Positions 1 to 10,005 of a stretch of 34,704 nucleotides of DNA are shown piece after piece. Under the pieces are notes generated by a model that was given only the letters and a program-made list of their open reading frames with translations, made no database searches and was not told the DNA's origin. Both the position numbers and the translations under genes were made by a program. The stretch is taken from assembly GCA_001839685.1 (NCBI GenBank), contig MLAK01001065.1, forward strand, positions 1 through 34,704. The letters are read 5' to 3'. How positions within the stretch are numbered: position 1 is the stretch's first letter; each line of letters starts with the position of its first letter. This DNA comes from Tritrichomonas foetus. Its lineage: Eukaryota; Parabasalia; Tritrichomonadida; Tritrichomonadidae.

Positions 1-2353
1 AGAAACGGTCACGAAAACAATTGCTTGGTGTCGAGATAGAAAACGGTAAAATTTTTTTTGTGAGAATTTTGAGAAAAAGTTGTACGAGTGATTGAAAATT
101 AAATTCTTTATTTCCTATTCGATAAGCAAAACATGATGTGAAGGTCAAATAAAGGTCAAAAGTGAGAAAAGCATAATGGATAAATATGATGGAGCTTTTC
201 TTGTTCTTTGAGTCACTTCGAACCGGTTTATCAGATGATAAAGCTAAGAACTACGAATTTGACAAGCATCTGACCAGTTGCCCGGAGATAAGAAGAGAAA
301 TAAATTCTAAATTTCGAATAAAGATCAATATTTATTGAATATATCTTTTTTCCACAATGAATGAATCATATTTATTCATCGAATAATCAACTATCATAAA
401 ATGCTATTCGTGCTATCGGACAAAAGTGTGAGTAATGTTTGTGAAATTAGTTATTTCTACTTTCCAGCAACTTTTACATCATTCAGACCTTATATATAGA
501 GTTGGCATATTAGTGATATGTTCATGGATTCACAAAATTGTCAGGAAAAAAATTCACACAATGACATCGAAAGATAAGCAAACTTCCTGCCTTTAAGTTT
601 AAACTTAAGAAAATTTCATTACCATCTGCACTATCCATTATTTTAAATGCCTAATTCAGATGTCTTTAATTTCTTTTAGTTAGCACTCCATGACGCTTCA
701 ATCGTTCTAGAAGTTTTGGTCCACTGCGGTTATTTTACAGATTATAATTCATTTATTTTGATGTCAATTATTCATTTTGTTATTAAATACCATTTATATC
801 ATACAATTTTATCAGACAGCAATTGCTATCTTATGACCTGATATACAAGAAATAACCATCACAAATTGAACGACTATAAATCAAACTTCATTATTCAGGA
901 AATTTACCAATTTTCTTTTCACTTGCAAATAATGAAACATTGTTAATCATCTGGCAGATTGTTTTATTGGGTGATGATAAAATTATTCTATTAGAAAAAT
1001 CTTGGTACAAAGTTCAAAATCCGTAAAAAATTTAATTTTGTTAATGTCTTAAGAATTAAATTAGCTATTAGAGTAGAATTAATGAAATTTCTTTGTATAG
1101 AAATTGGTGATTTAAATAGAAATCTTTTCAAATAACAAGAAGATTTAAACATGAATTTACAAGAATACAGTTTCTTGATATTTAGAATATTGGCCATAAT
1201 TATGGTTTTTATTTCGGCTATTTTGTTAAATGAAGGAATTAATTTCTTTGATAAACTTTTTATATCTGAAGAGGTCGAATAAAAAACATGATTTAGTTGA
1301 ATTCTCATATTTCTCGATTTCTATGAAAATTAGTCTCTATCATACATATTTTTTAGTCATTCTCTTTTTATCTCACTGATTATTGATGCATAAACTACAT
1401 TCCTAATACGAAAGATAATAATCAAAATTCGTATTTAATTTAATTTAATTTAGAGACACGAGAATTTGATCGTAAGCTTTTGTCAATCTGGTCGTTGTAC
1501 AGAAGTGTGATTTTGATTTTTTTCTGCTACAATCCAATCTCATGAATTCATGGCGGGAAAATCGATAGCAGAATTCTGACGCTATGTCATACTTTTTCTT
1601 CAGAAATATTTTCTAATGAGGACAATGCCATTATTCAATGAGTGAATTAATTCACAATAAAAGGCCAAATTATATAATTCAAAATCATCAATTTCTGATG
1701 AAGTGTAATATCATATCATTGAAATTCGAAATAAATAAAAAAACAAATAAATAAAAACATATGTATCATATAAATGTCAATATCAGCAATCTTTTTAGTA
1801 TTTGTTGATGACATTATCAACAAAAAAGTTTTGAACGACATAAAATTATTTAATCATTGTATATTTATAAATAATACATTGAATGAAACTTAAAGATACT
1901 AATGAGTCATTAGTAATGACAGTTAAATGAATGTGTTGTTGAAATCATGTACAGTCAAACATCAGAGTTATAAGACTTGAATTAGAAGGTATTTTCACCT
2001 AATGAAATGGGAAAGTGAATTGATTCTGATTTCTGTGAATATTTAGTCATTGGTAATTTGGATGTTGAGAAATTTCCATTTTTTCAAAATGATGTTAACT
2101 TGTTGGAAAAGTATTTCAAACTTTTTCCAAATACAGAATTTAGAATTCAAGAAAATTGGTCACAAAATAAAGAAATAACGTCATTTTTATAAAAACTTTT
2201 TATGAAGCTTAGGACTTTTTTTTAAAAATATGGATGACTTTTTGATTTTATCTTGGCTAAGTTCAATTGTTAAATGATTGAAAATGTTCTGCCAATTTTA
2301 ATAACAAGAAAATAAAATATTTGTATATTTCGAAGAAATTCGTCATATTCCTG
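1..2353. other. Gene-free AT-rich region
   Basis: No convincing gene is visible in this stretch. The only longer open frame (991-1308, minus) encodes a Lys/Ile/Phe/Asn-rich peptide typical of random AT-rich DNA. Three things stand out. A direct repeat of AGGTCA-like half-sites lies at 141-158. A 12-base palindrome, CATGAATTCATG, lies at 1541-1552. Copies of an ACTTTTT-type element appear near the right end, including ACTTTTTGA at 2237-2245, about 110 bases before the kinase gene. The left end may hold the promoter of a minus-strand gene lying outside the window, which is inference only. Confidence 0.6.
2343..2350 (+). promoter_or_regulatory. Initiator-like element (TCATATTC)
   Basis: TCATATTC ends three bases before the ATG at 2354. 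It fits the trichomonad initiator pattern (TCA followed by a pyrimidine and A/T), which in that group sits at the transcription start and gives very short 5' leaders. The same eight bases precede the START-domain gene. This supports the ATG at 2354 over a TTG in the same frame at 2321, because a transcript starting here would not contain the TTG. Confidence 0.5.
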
Positions 2354-4480
2354 ATGACTTTAAGAGATTATCTTGTTGATTTGCGAGAAGAATATAACCT
2401 TAAAGAGCTACTCGGCAATGGAACCTACGGGAATGTCCATCTAATCGAAAGAAAATGTGATAATGCATTGTTTGCGGGAAAATTGTCGAAACAAAACTGC
2501 AAATTAGCCGCAATTCAAAAATCGCTTTTCGCAGAAATCGAAATATTGTCTAAAGCCGATCATCCAGCAATTCTCAAATTTATTGGTTTTAGTATGTTCG
2601 ATTTCGATTATGACCCAAGAGCAACAATTATTGTTGAATATTTACCTAATGGTACACTTGAGGCGATTCTAAAGAATGAAAGGTTAGGAAAATCACCGCC
2701 TGAGTGGAATAATACACAAAAATATATTTGCATTCTTGGAATTATCCTTGGTATGAAATATTTACATAATAATAACATATCACATCGTGATTTAAAGCCT
2801 GCAAATATTATGTTTGATGAAAATTATCGTCCAAAAATTTGTGATTTTGGAACATCAAAATATTATGATTCCAGTGATGTTTCAAAATTAATGGAAACTT
2901 TTGTTGGATCTCTTCTTTATATGGCACCTGAGCAAATCGATTCGGGTAGTTGTGGCGATGGTCTCAGCTATAACAACAAAATTGATGTGTATGCTTTTTC
3001 ATTGATTCTCTATGAAATTTTGAGTGGAGTGAAGCCATTTATTAAATCAAGTTGTCTTTATCATTTATCTCAACAAATTGTGTCCGGTGTTCGACCAGAT
3101 ATCAGTTTACTCCAAAATGAATTTCAGAAAGAACTTGTTTCATCTTGTTGGGAGAAAGAACCAGAAAATCGACCATCATTTGATCAACTTTTCGAAGAAA
3201 TGTTGAGAAACGGAATAAATTTAATGCCTGATATAAACGAAAGTGAAGTCTTACAATATTTATTTGAAACTGAAAAACTAACACCTGAGTTTATTGAAAA
3301 GATTCTTAAATCTGAAGAAGACAAAGATATTTGTTATCAAGTTGCAAAAAGTTACTATTATGGATGGAATGTAAATGTTGATAAAAGAGAAGCATTTAAA
3401 TATTTCAAAAGAGCAGCTGAACTTAATGTTCGAAATGGTTATTATCGTCTTTGTCAAATGCTTTCGAATGGTGATGGTGTAGCCCAAAATAAGCAGGAAG
3501 GAATAGAAATGGCGAAAAAAGGAGCAGAACTTGGAAGTGAAAGTTGTAAACGATTTTATATCAATGCACTTGAAATAGATGCTGATACAACTGATCATAA
3601 ATTAGAAGCAAGAGAAAAAATTGAGAAATTCAAAGAGTGGTTCAAAAAGAATTATCCCAAAAAGTCTAAGAAATCAAAAAAGAGGCATACACTTCGCCAT
3701 TCACCATCAAACCCACTTTATCATTCAACAAAAATAACTGATTCGGAAGCTTCTGATGATTCGTATGAAATTGAACCAAATCAGATTATTCAGATGAGTA
3801 GAAAACGATCACAGATCTCAACTCCTGCAGATATTCCAAGACCCCCTCCCAAAGCACCTGCACATGCACCTGATCTTATTCATGAAACTCAAATTGAACC
3901 GAAAGTTGAATCTAAATTTGAGCGAAATGTTGAACATGAACTAAAGCCAACTCCGGCAGTCCGCGTTGTTATTCGAAAGCCTTTCGAGATAAATCCTGGT
4001 GATTATACCACCATTAGACACCGCGCATTTAGCAAAGAGCCAGAAGCGATGTATCTTTATGGCATGATGCTTAAAAATGGAACTGGTGTCATGAAAAATC
4101 TAAATGAAGCTGCAAACTACCTCAAAAATGCTGCAGAAGCAAATCACGCAGACGCTATGTATGCATACGGTATGATGCTTTGTAAAGGTGAAGGAATCAA
4201 AGCAGATTATCCAGCAGGCATTGCTTATATCACAAAAGCCGCTGAAAATGGTAATGTTGATGCTCTTTTTGAACATGCAAAAAATTTATATAATGGTCAA
4301 TATGGTGTGAAACAAAGCAAATCAGAAGCAGGGAAATTCTTTAAAGCTGCAGCAGACCAAGGTCACAAAATGGCAGTAAACAAATATATTTTGATGCTAA
4401 AAAGTGGAGATGGTATACAAAGAAATGAAGTAGAACTTGAATATTACACGCAGCTTCAAGCAGAGCTCCAAAAAGTATAA
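2354..4480 (+). CDS. Protein kinase with C-terminal Sel1-like repeats
   Basis: A 708-residue protein with an N-terminal kinase domain that phosphorylates Ser/Thr (possibly Tyr) residues. Visible motifs are the glycine loop GNGTYGNV (residues 21-28), the ATP-binding Lys in AGKL (about 43), HRDLKPAN (from 144), DFG (from 164) and MAPEQ, so it looks catalytically intact. After the kinase come Sel1-like, TPR-related repeats in two groups, about residues 330-400 and 560-700, recognisable from the alternating A..YG.ML..G.G and A...KAAE.G patterns. They flank a Lys/Ser/Pro-rich, probably disordered linker. Sel1 repeats usually bind partner proteins. The kinase-Sel1 layout is common in trichomonad TKL-type kinases. 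The frame is open to a TTG at 2321, but ATG 2354 with an initiator just upstream is the likely start. Substrates are unknown. Confidence 0.9.
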   Translation: MTLRDYLVDLREEYNLKELLGNGTYGNVHLIERKCDNALFAGKLSKQNCKLAAIQKSLFAEIEILSKADHPAILKFIGFSMFDFDYDPRATIIVEYLPNGTLEAILKNERLGKSPPEWNNTQKYICILGIILGMKYLHNNNISHRDLKPANIMFDENYRPKICDFGTSKYYDSSDVSKLMETFVGSLLYMAPEQIDSGSCGDGLSYNNKIDVYAFSLILYEILSGVKPFIKSSCLYHLSQQIVSGVRPDISLLQNEFQKELVSSCWEKEPENRPSFDQLFEEMLRNGINLMPDINESEVLQYLFETEKLTPEFIEKILKSEEDKDICYQVAKSYYYGWNVNVDKREAFKYFKRAAELNVRNGYYRLCQMLSNGDGVAQNKQEGIEMAKKGAELGSESCKRFYINALEIDADTTDHKLEAREKIEKFKEWFKKNYPKKSKKSKKRHTLRHSPSNPLYHSTKITDSEASDDSYEIEPNQIIQMSRKRSQISTPADIPRPPPKAPAHAPDLIHETQIEPKVESKFERNVEHELKPTPAVRVVIRKPFEINPGDYTTIRHRAFSKEPEAMYLYGMMLKNGTGVMKNLNEAANYLKNAAEANHADAMYAYGMMLCKGEGIKADYPAGIAYITKAAENGNVDALFEHAKNLYNGQYGVKQSKSEAGKFFKAAADQGHKMAVNKYILMLKSGDGIQRNEVELEYYTQLQAELQKV

Positions 4481-4839
4481 TTGTGTTCTATTTGTGAACA
4501 AATCCTATTTTAGTTTGAATAAATAGATGTAATATTTCTTTTCCTTATATTTTAATTGTTGATTATTTTTTCAACTTATCAAGTTCTTTTCATACTTATG
4601 AAAGAAATGCCAGGTCGGTTTAGGTTAAATAAAGGTCACTTTCCATGAACGTTTTTTTATCATTGGAATACTGACCAAATATTAATTTAAAATATATAGA
4701 TAAAATTTTCTAACGTCTTTTTCTGCAACTTTTTGAAAACTGATCCTCAATATAAACCAGATAAGAATATAAAAAGTTGTCAGTAATATTCAAAAAGTCA
4801 GGAGTCTCATTCAAATCAAATTTATCAAGAAACTCCAAA
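4481..4839. promoter_or_regulatory. Promoter region of the WD-repeat gene
   Basis: This 359-base spacer holds a cluster of elements seen elsewhere in the window. They are an AGGTTAAATAAAGGTCA direct repeat at 4621-4638, ACTTTTTGA at 4728-4736, its reverse complement TCAAAAAGT at 4790-4798, and a TCATTC initiator at 4807-4812. The two ACTTTTTGA copies face each other across about 50 bases. Function is inferred from recurrence and position only. Confidence 0.45.
4807..4812 (+). promoter_or_regulatory. Initiator-like element (TCATTC)
   Basis: TCATTC followed by AAATC lies 27 bases before the ATG at 4840 and matches the trichomonad initiator pattern. The Furry-like gene has the same TCATTCAAAT stretch before its ATG. 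A TTG in the same frame at 4777 lies upstream of this site and is unlikely to be used. Confidence 0.5.
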
Positions 4840-7800
4840 ATGCTTCGCTGGGGCCTCGAGGAAGAACTCCACACATTTCTCGGGGAATCTCAGCTCGGTT
4901 CTATTTGTGGTCTTTTTAACGGTGATTATATTGTTTGCTCAGCCAAGAAGACAATGTTTTTATCGAACAATAAAATCGTTTATACGTCACCTTGTTTATA
5001 TTCGTCATTAACATTTGCCGCCTATTTAGATATGGTTTTTGCCGTTAATATTGGCGTCTGTCGACTCGACGCCTTTCAGCCTCGAAACCCAAAAGATTTT
5101 TATATGAAAGATTTCCCTCTCGATCAGCAATATGTTCACCAATTGTATTACGACAGAACGACAAATTCACTTATAACGGTTGGCGACGAAGTAAAAATAT
5201 GGAATATCTCACGAAATAAAAATGTATCAAGTGCTGAAACGAGATTGATTTTAACATGTTTAAATACAATTCCAACAACTTCTTACATTCGAAAATTAAA
5301 TGAAATTATCATTGATGAACCACGAAGCAGGTTTATAATGCCTTCTTCAACAGGCTTCATTGTTTATAATTATGATGGTCAAATTTCGGCAAATGTTACT
5401 AATATGGCACCAGCACCATTTACAAAAGTTTGCTTGATAAATGCTCCAATCAAGCATCCAAAAATGATTGATAAAAAAGAAAATATAATTCCATTGAATT
5501 TATTCAAAAGATTTTTCGGAGCTGATGCTGAAGGCACTTTACGGTTATGGCATAAAAGTGGCCAAATGCTTCACCAATTTGACGAAATTTTACAATCTAT
5601 TATTTTTGCACAATTTGTTTCAAATGAATTTGTTTTAATTGTGGAAAAACATGGAAAAATATTCATGATTGATGTTAAAACATATCGAGTTGTCTTAGTT
5701 GAAGATTTAAAAAAGAAACCAGATCGTGTTCAAATGTTAAGAAATCCTGATCGATTATTTATTTCGACTGTAAATGAATTTTTTGTTTATAAAATAAACA
5801 CGATTTGGGAATTATGGTATCGACCAACAGCAATTGCATATTCTATCAATAGATTCATATCGCAGAATTTTTATAGTCGTATTGGTGTTTTTTGTGATGA
5901 TGGATTTTTCAGACTAATTTCACCAAAAAATCGTTTTTTAATTGGTGCTGCAGCCGTTCAAAAATGCAACCATGCATTATGTTTCGCTTATGACAGAGAA
6001 TTCCAAGAAGATATTTGTATTATGGCTTTAGACGACAATTCTATTCAGTTTTTTGAAATGAAAGATAATCTTCTTTCTGGTGACAATGATTTTGAGCCAA
6101 CATTCAATCTTAAATCTAACTCCCAAATAGTTTTATTTGTTAGAGCTCTAGAAACTAATGAATGGGGAATATTTTCATTGGGTCCTTCTGGTGATATCTC
6201 ATTCTTTGAATGGAATACTTGGAATAGAAAGAAAAGATTATGGGTTGATCATTCTAGGCCAGTTTTTGCATTCTGGGATAAAATTCATAATAATGCAATC
6301 ATTTTAACGGAAAGGAAAATCATTATTTTATCTTTAACTACATTTATTGTTCATTTAAATGAACCTTTAAAGTGTCCTAAATTTGCAGCATTTGAGAATA
6401 ATCTCTTAATTACTGCTTATCAAGATGGAACTTCATTTTTCTATGAAGTTTCAGAAAAATCAATTAATGTACTCTCTGAGCTTCATTTTGGTAAAACAGT
6501 AACATCTTTATCACTTCAATATGGACTACATATTGTTGTATTTTCTGATAAAAGTGTTATTATTGGAAATAGGACTAATTATACAATTGTTTCTTTATCC
6601 TTACCACATGAAGTTAAAGCAGCATGTTTTTTAAACATGAGTATGGAACTTTTATTATGTGTTGAACATGAAATTATGATAATACCTCTTCGTAAATATA
6701 ATAAACATATTAAGCCACTTTGTACAGGACTTTATGACTATGATGGAAATAAACCTGACCCACGCGTTGTTATTAAAGAATTAGATATGAGTAAATATGA
6801 CGTGAGTGGGGATAGTGTATATGGAAATAAACACAAAAATCGAAAGAAAAATAAAGCTAGGAATTTCAAAACTGTTCATAAGTTTGAACTACTTAAAGAA
6901 AACCAATTTGAAGACGAACTATTTGATTATAAAGCTCATAGTATAAAACTTCCACCACCTCCGCCAATAAAACTACTTGCTGCAACACAGCCAATTCCTC
7001 CTAAAGAAGAGAAAGTGAAAGAAAGACGACCTGTTCATCTCATTGCAGGAAAAATAAAATCTGGTCAAAAAGCATCAAGATTTATGTATACTGCTGATGG
7101 ACGCCTTATTGACTGGGATGAGGAAGAAGAGGAGGAAGAAGAGGAGGAAGAAGAAGAAGGAGAAAAGAAAACTAATTTCCTTGAAATTGGTGAACTAACT
7201 TTTGAAAAAGAGACGCAGACTTTACAAACTTCAATTGAAGATATAAAATTGAGAGAACTCGAAGCAAGAAGAAAAGCAATGCTTGAAGCAATGGCTCGAT
7301 CAAGTAAATCTTCAATTCATTCTCGCCTTAATGACAGTGAAAACAAAAACAATGCATCAGATAGTGACAATAATGGAAATGGAAACAAAGATGGCAATGG
7401 AAGCAAAGATGGAAATGGTGATGATGATGAAAATGGGAAAAATGTAAAGAATAAAAAAGGGAAAGGTTCGAAAAATAATAAACTTAGTAAAAATAAAAAT
7501 AAAGATGGCGAAAGTGCAACAAGAAGTACTCGTTCAATTTCATCTAAGAAGAGTCAATTAAGCCAAAGAGGTAGAAAAGGTAAAAATGATGGATTATTTG
7601 GCTCAAGACTTGGGAAAGATGGTGAAGGTGGGAAAGGAAAAAAGAAAGGAAATGGAGATTCACGTTTAAATGCGCATGCAACGAATCAAAATATGCCGGG
7701 TGATATGTATTTCGATTCAAACGCAGATGCTATTGGTCAAAGAAAGAATGTTGTCAAACCAAATAAAAAGAATAAAAAAGGAGATAGATTTAGTCAATTG

Positions 7801-8868
7801 AATGGAAATGGTCAAAATGGTTATAATCCAAATGGAGGTGATGGACAAAATGGAAATGTTTTTGGAATGTTTGGTGGAGGAAATAGTGGTTTACTTTCAC
7901 CAGCACGTGTAAATGACGGTTCAGTAAATGGCCAAAACGGTGATGGACCAGGATCTAGCTTTGGTGTCAATGGAATGAATCGAAAAAGTCCTCGTAGAAA
8001 CCGGCCAGGTGGACTTTTCCAAAATGGACGATATGGAAATGGCTCGGGTTATGGCCCGGGTTCAGGTTATGGAAATGATCCATATGGTATTAATTGTAAA
8101 GTTGGAAGAGGGTCGATGGATATGCCAAGTAAAATTTATAGAAGAATTGATTTCGATAATGCCGAATTTGGTGATATTGGTGATGCATATCCTCGTATCA
8201 CTACAACATCCAGATTTTCAAGTTTGAATGGCGATTCACTTTTTGATCGATTAAATTCTCCTTCACGTGGCTCAGGATCTTTTTCACGAGAATGCTGTGA
8301 CGAAAATAAACGAACTTTAGTGTTAGAACAAGAAGAACAAAATAAAATTCTAGCCTTTACTGAATTTTTGCCGGTTACTCCACCTAAAACACCTAAGAAA
8401 CGAAAACTTCCACTTGTTCTTCCACCTGAACGTCGTTCATTCTCTGCTCGAAAGGATTATTCAAATGAACAGCAAAGTCCACGAGCACACCACCTCACCT
8501 TTGCAGGTGAAGGAATTCCGATCTCACCACGTGCTCAATCACATAGAGATTCTCCTTATGACTCACCAATGACTCCTATGCAACAGATTCATTCGCCAAA
8601 CTCGCCGCGCGCTGGATCAGCAAGATCGATTTTATCAACACCAGAAAAGCAAAGCCTTTGGGAATCACCTCAAACTCCGAAAATCAGGCTCGATTTTGTA
8701 CCGCCAACTTATGCACCATACGTTGGAGATCGTGCATCACGTGGAAAATTGTCGCCGCGGGCTGAAGAAGAGTTAGCGCGTGAAGTAGCAGAGAATGGAG
8801 AACTAGAATTATCTGAACAACACGTTTGGACTGGAAGGATGTTGCCTCCACTTCAGAAGATCATTTAA
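4840..8868 (+). CDS. WD-repeat protein with long disordered tail
   Basis: A 1,342-residue protein. Roughly residues 1-620 look like a divergent WD40 beta-propeller, with strand-end signatures such as DEVKIWNIS (about 115) and GTLRLWHKSG (about 231) and alternating hydrophobic strands throughout. The rest is low complexity: a proline run (PPPPP), an almost pure glutamate run at about 762-774, a Gly/Asn/Lys-rich stretch (about 830-1090) with many NGNG and KDGNG units, and a Ser/Pro-rich end with four SPRA motifs and several SP or TP sites that could be phosphorylated by proline-directed kinases. WD propellers are interaction platforms, and the tail suggests a scaffold or cytoskeletal role, but no family name can be assigned. 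The first 100 or so codons are richer in G/C than the rest. Confidence 0.8.
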   Translation: MLRWGLEEELHTFLGESQLGSICGLFNGDYIVCSAKKTMFLSNNKIVYTSPCLYSSLTFAAYLDMVFAVNIGVCRLDAFQPRNPKDFYMKDFPLDQQYVHQLYYDRTTNSLITVGDEVKIWNISRNKNVSSAETRLILTCLNTIPTTSYIRKLNEIIIDEPRSRFIMPSSTGFIVYNYDGQISANVTNMAPAPFTKVCLINAPIKHPKMIDKKENIIPLNLFKRFFGADAEGTLRLWHKSGQMLHQFDEILQSIIFAQFVSNEFVLIVEKHGKIFMIDVKTYRVVLVEDLKKKPDRVQMLRNPDRLFISTVNEFFVYKINTIWELWYRPTAIAYSINRFISQNFYSRIGVFCDDGFFRLISPKNRFLIGAAAVQKCNHALCFAYDREFQEDICIMALDDNSIQFFEMKDNLLSGDNDFEPTFNLKSNSQIVLFVRALETNEWGIFSLGPSGDISFFEWNTWNRKKRLWVDHSRPVFAFWDKIHNNAIILTERKIIILSLTTFIVHLNEPLKCPKFAAFENNLLITAYQDGTSFFYEVSEKSINVLSELHFGKTVTSLSLQYGLHIVVFSDKSVIIGNRTNYTIVSLSLPHEVKAACFLNMSMELLLCVEHEIMIIPLRKYNKHIKPLCTGLYDYDGNKPDPRVVIKELDMSKYDVSGDSVYGNKHKNRKKNKARNFKTVHKFELLKENQFEDELFDYKAHSIKLPPPPPIKLLAATQPIPPKEEKVKERRPVHLIAGKIKSGQKASRFMYTADGRLIDWDEEEEEEEEEEEEEGEKKTNFLEIGELTFEKETQTLQTSIEDIKLRELEARRKAMLEAMARSSKSSIHSRLNDSENKNNASDSDNNGNGNKDGNGSKDGNGDDDENGKNVKNKKGKGSKNNKLSKNKNKDGESATRSTRSISSKKSQLSQRGRKGKNDGLFGSRLGKDGEGGKGKKKGNGDSRLNAHATNQNMPGDMYFDSNADAIGQRKNVVKPNKKNKKGDRFSQLNGNGQNGYNPNGGDGQNGNVFGMFGGGNSGLLSPARVNDGSVNGQNGDGPGSSFGVNGMNRKSPRRNRPGGLFQNGRYGNGSGYGPGSGYGNDPYGINCKVGRGSMDMPSKIYRRIDFDNAEFGDIGDAYPRITTTSRFSSLNGDSLFDRLNSPSRGSGSFSRECCDENKRTLVLEQEEQNKILAFTEFLPVTPPKTPKKRKLPLVLPPERRSFSARKDYSNEQQSPRAHHLTFAGEGIPISPRAQSHRDSPYDSPMTPMQQIHSPNSPRAGSARSILSTPEKQSLWESPQTPKIRLDFVPPTYAPYVGDRASRGKLSPRAEEELAREVAENGELELSEQHVWTGRMLPPLQKII

Positions 8869-10005
8869 AGAAGAATACGTATTTGTTTCTTTTTATTCAA
8901 ATTCGTTGAATTTTATGAATCATTTTATCGAATAAAATTTGTTTGAATTTTGCTGAAATGAAAAGCTCTTGTTTGTTTTATATTTTCAAAATTGGTTAGT
9001 CGTACTGACCGCAAGCTAATGTGAATGTGTGATATGAAATATTTTGTTAACTTCATGAATTTCTATTCATCAAACATATTTGTTTGTTACAAATAACTCG
9101 ACTTTATATTTTGGTGTTATTATTTCGATTTTTTTAGTTGATCTTTTAATAAGTCTTCCTAATTATGGCATTAAATCATTCTTTTCAATCGTACATTTTA
9201 ATTAATGAAAAAATTTTCGTTGAAAGTTTTAGACACAAAAAACAATAAATAAGATATACGTGGAGGAAATTGTGTATACCTTCAATGAAATCCACTCGGT
9301 CAGAATTTTCGTTTAAAATTATTGAATAATTCGATAGAAGATATTTCGAAAAGTGAATAAAGCCATGCTATACTGTCAATATTAGTCATTAGGGATCATA
9401 GAAATATTTAAATATATGCAGAGTGAAACTTTTTATATGTTGAGGATACTGTGAGGTTAAGGTCAATTTACAAGATATTTGACTAACTTTGTCTTATTTT
9501 GACCATTTTATAGAGAACCCGCAGTTTTCACCCAGGTATCGAAAATTCAATGAAGATTAAGCTATATAAAAATATTGAAAGAGAGACTATTCAAAAAATA
9601 AAAATTTATTTTATATCAAAAACGTGATTATTTCACTATGTTGGTTATTTGTTTGCTTTATTTTCACTATTATCATAATCAAATGATTTATTAAATTTCA
9701 GAAAGACGAAAGATGAACCATCTTTACATTCATAACAGATATTTCGAAAAAATAAAAATCATTAAATCACCATATTTCAAAAATTGAATAAATAAAATAA
9801 TTCTTTGAATAAATGAATATATTATTTAATCTTTATAAAAACAATGATCTAATATAATTATTCAAAAAGTTAATGACAATTTAGAAAAATTCTATTATAC
9901 TTCGTGGTTATTAACAAAGAATTCAATTCAAAAAATATCGAAGTTGTCACAATTCATCACAAATAAAAATTGAATTACAAGCAAACAAAAAAAAAAGATT
10001 CCAAA
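8869..10005. other. Intergenic region before the phosphatase gene
   Basis: No gene is seen in 1.1 kb of AT-rich DNA. It contains tandem AGGT half-sites at 9454-9465 (AGGTTAAGGTCA), TCAAAAAGT at 9862-9870, and a possible initiator TCATCACAAA at 9954, 52 bases before the next ATG. The rest is A/T-rich with no recognisable structure. Confidence 0.5.

Noticed and set aside
205..235. GGTTCGAA on the minus strand, resembling a tRNA T-loop
   Set aside because: The flanking bases do not form a T-stem, and no acceptor or anticodon stems were found at the right distances.
991..1308. 105-codon minus-strand open frame
   Set aside because: The product is Lys/Ile/Phe/Asn-rich with no motif, no initiator element and the base composition of the surrounding non-coding DNA.
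2321..2353. TTG start extending the Sel1-repeat kinase by 11 residues
   Set aside because: Eukaryotic initiation is expected at ATG, and the initiator at 2343-2350 lies downstream of the TTG. The same reasoning rejects TTG starts at 4777, 9970, 12492 and 21820.
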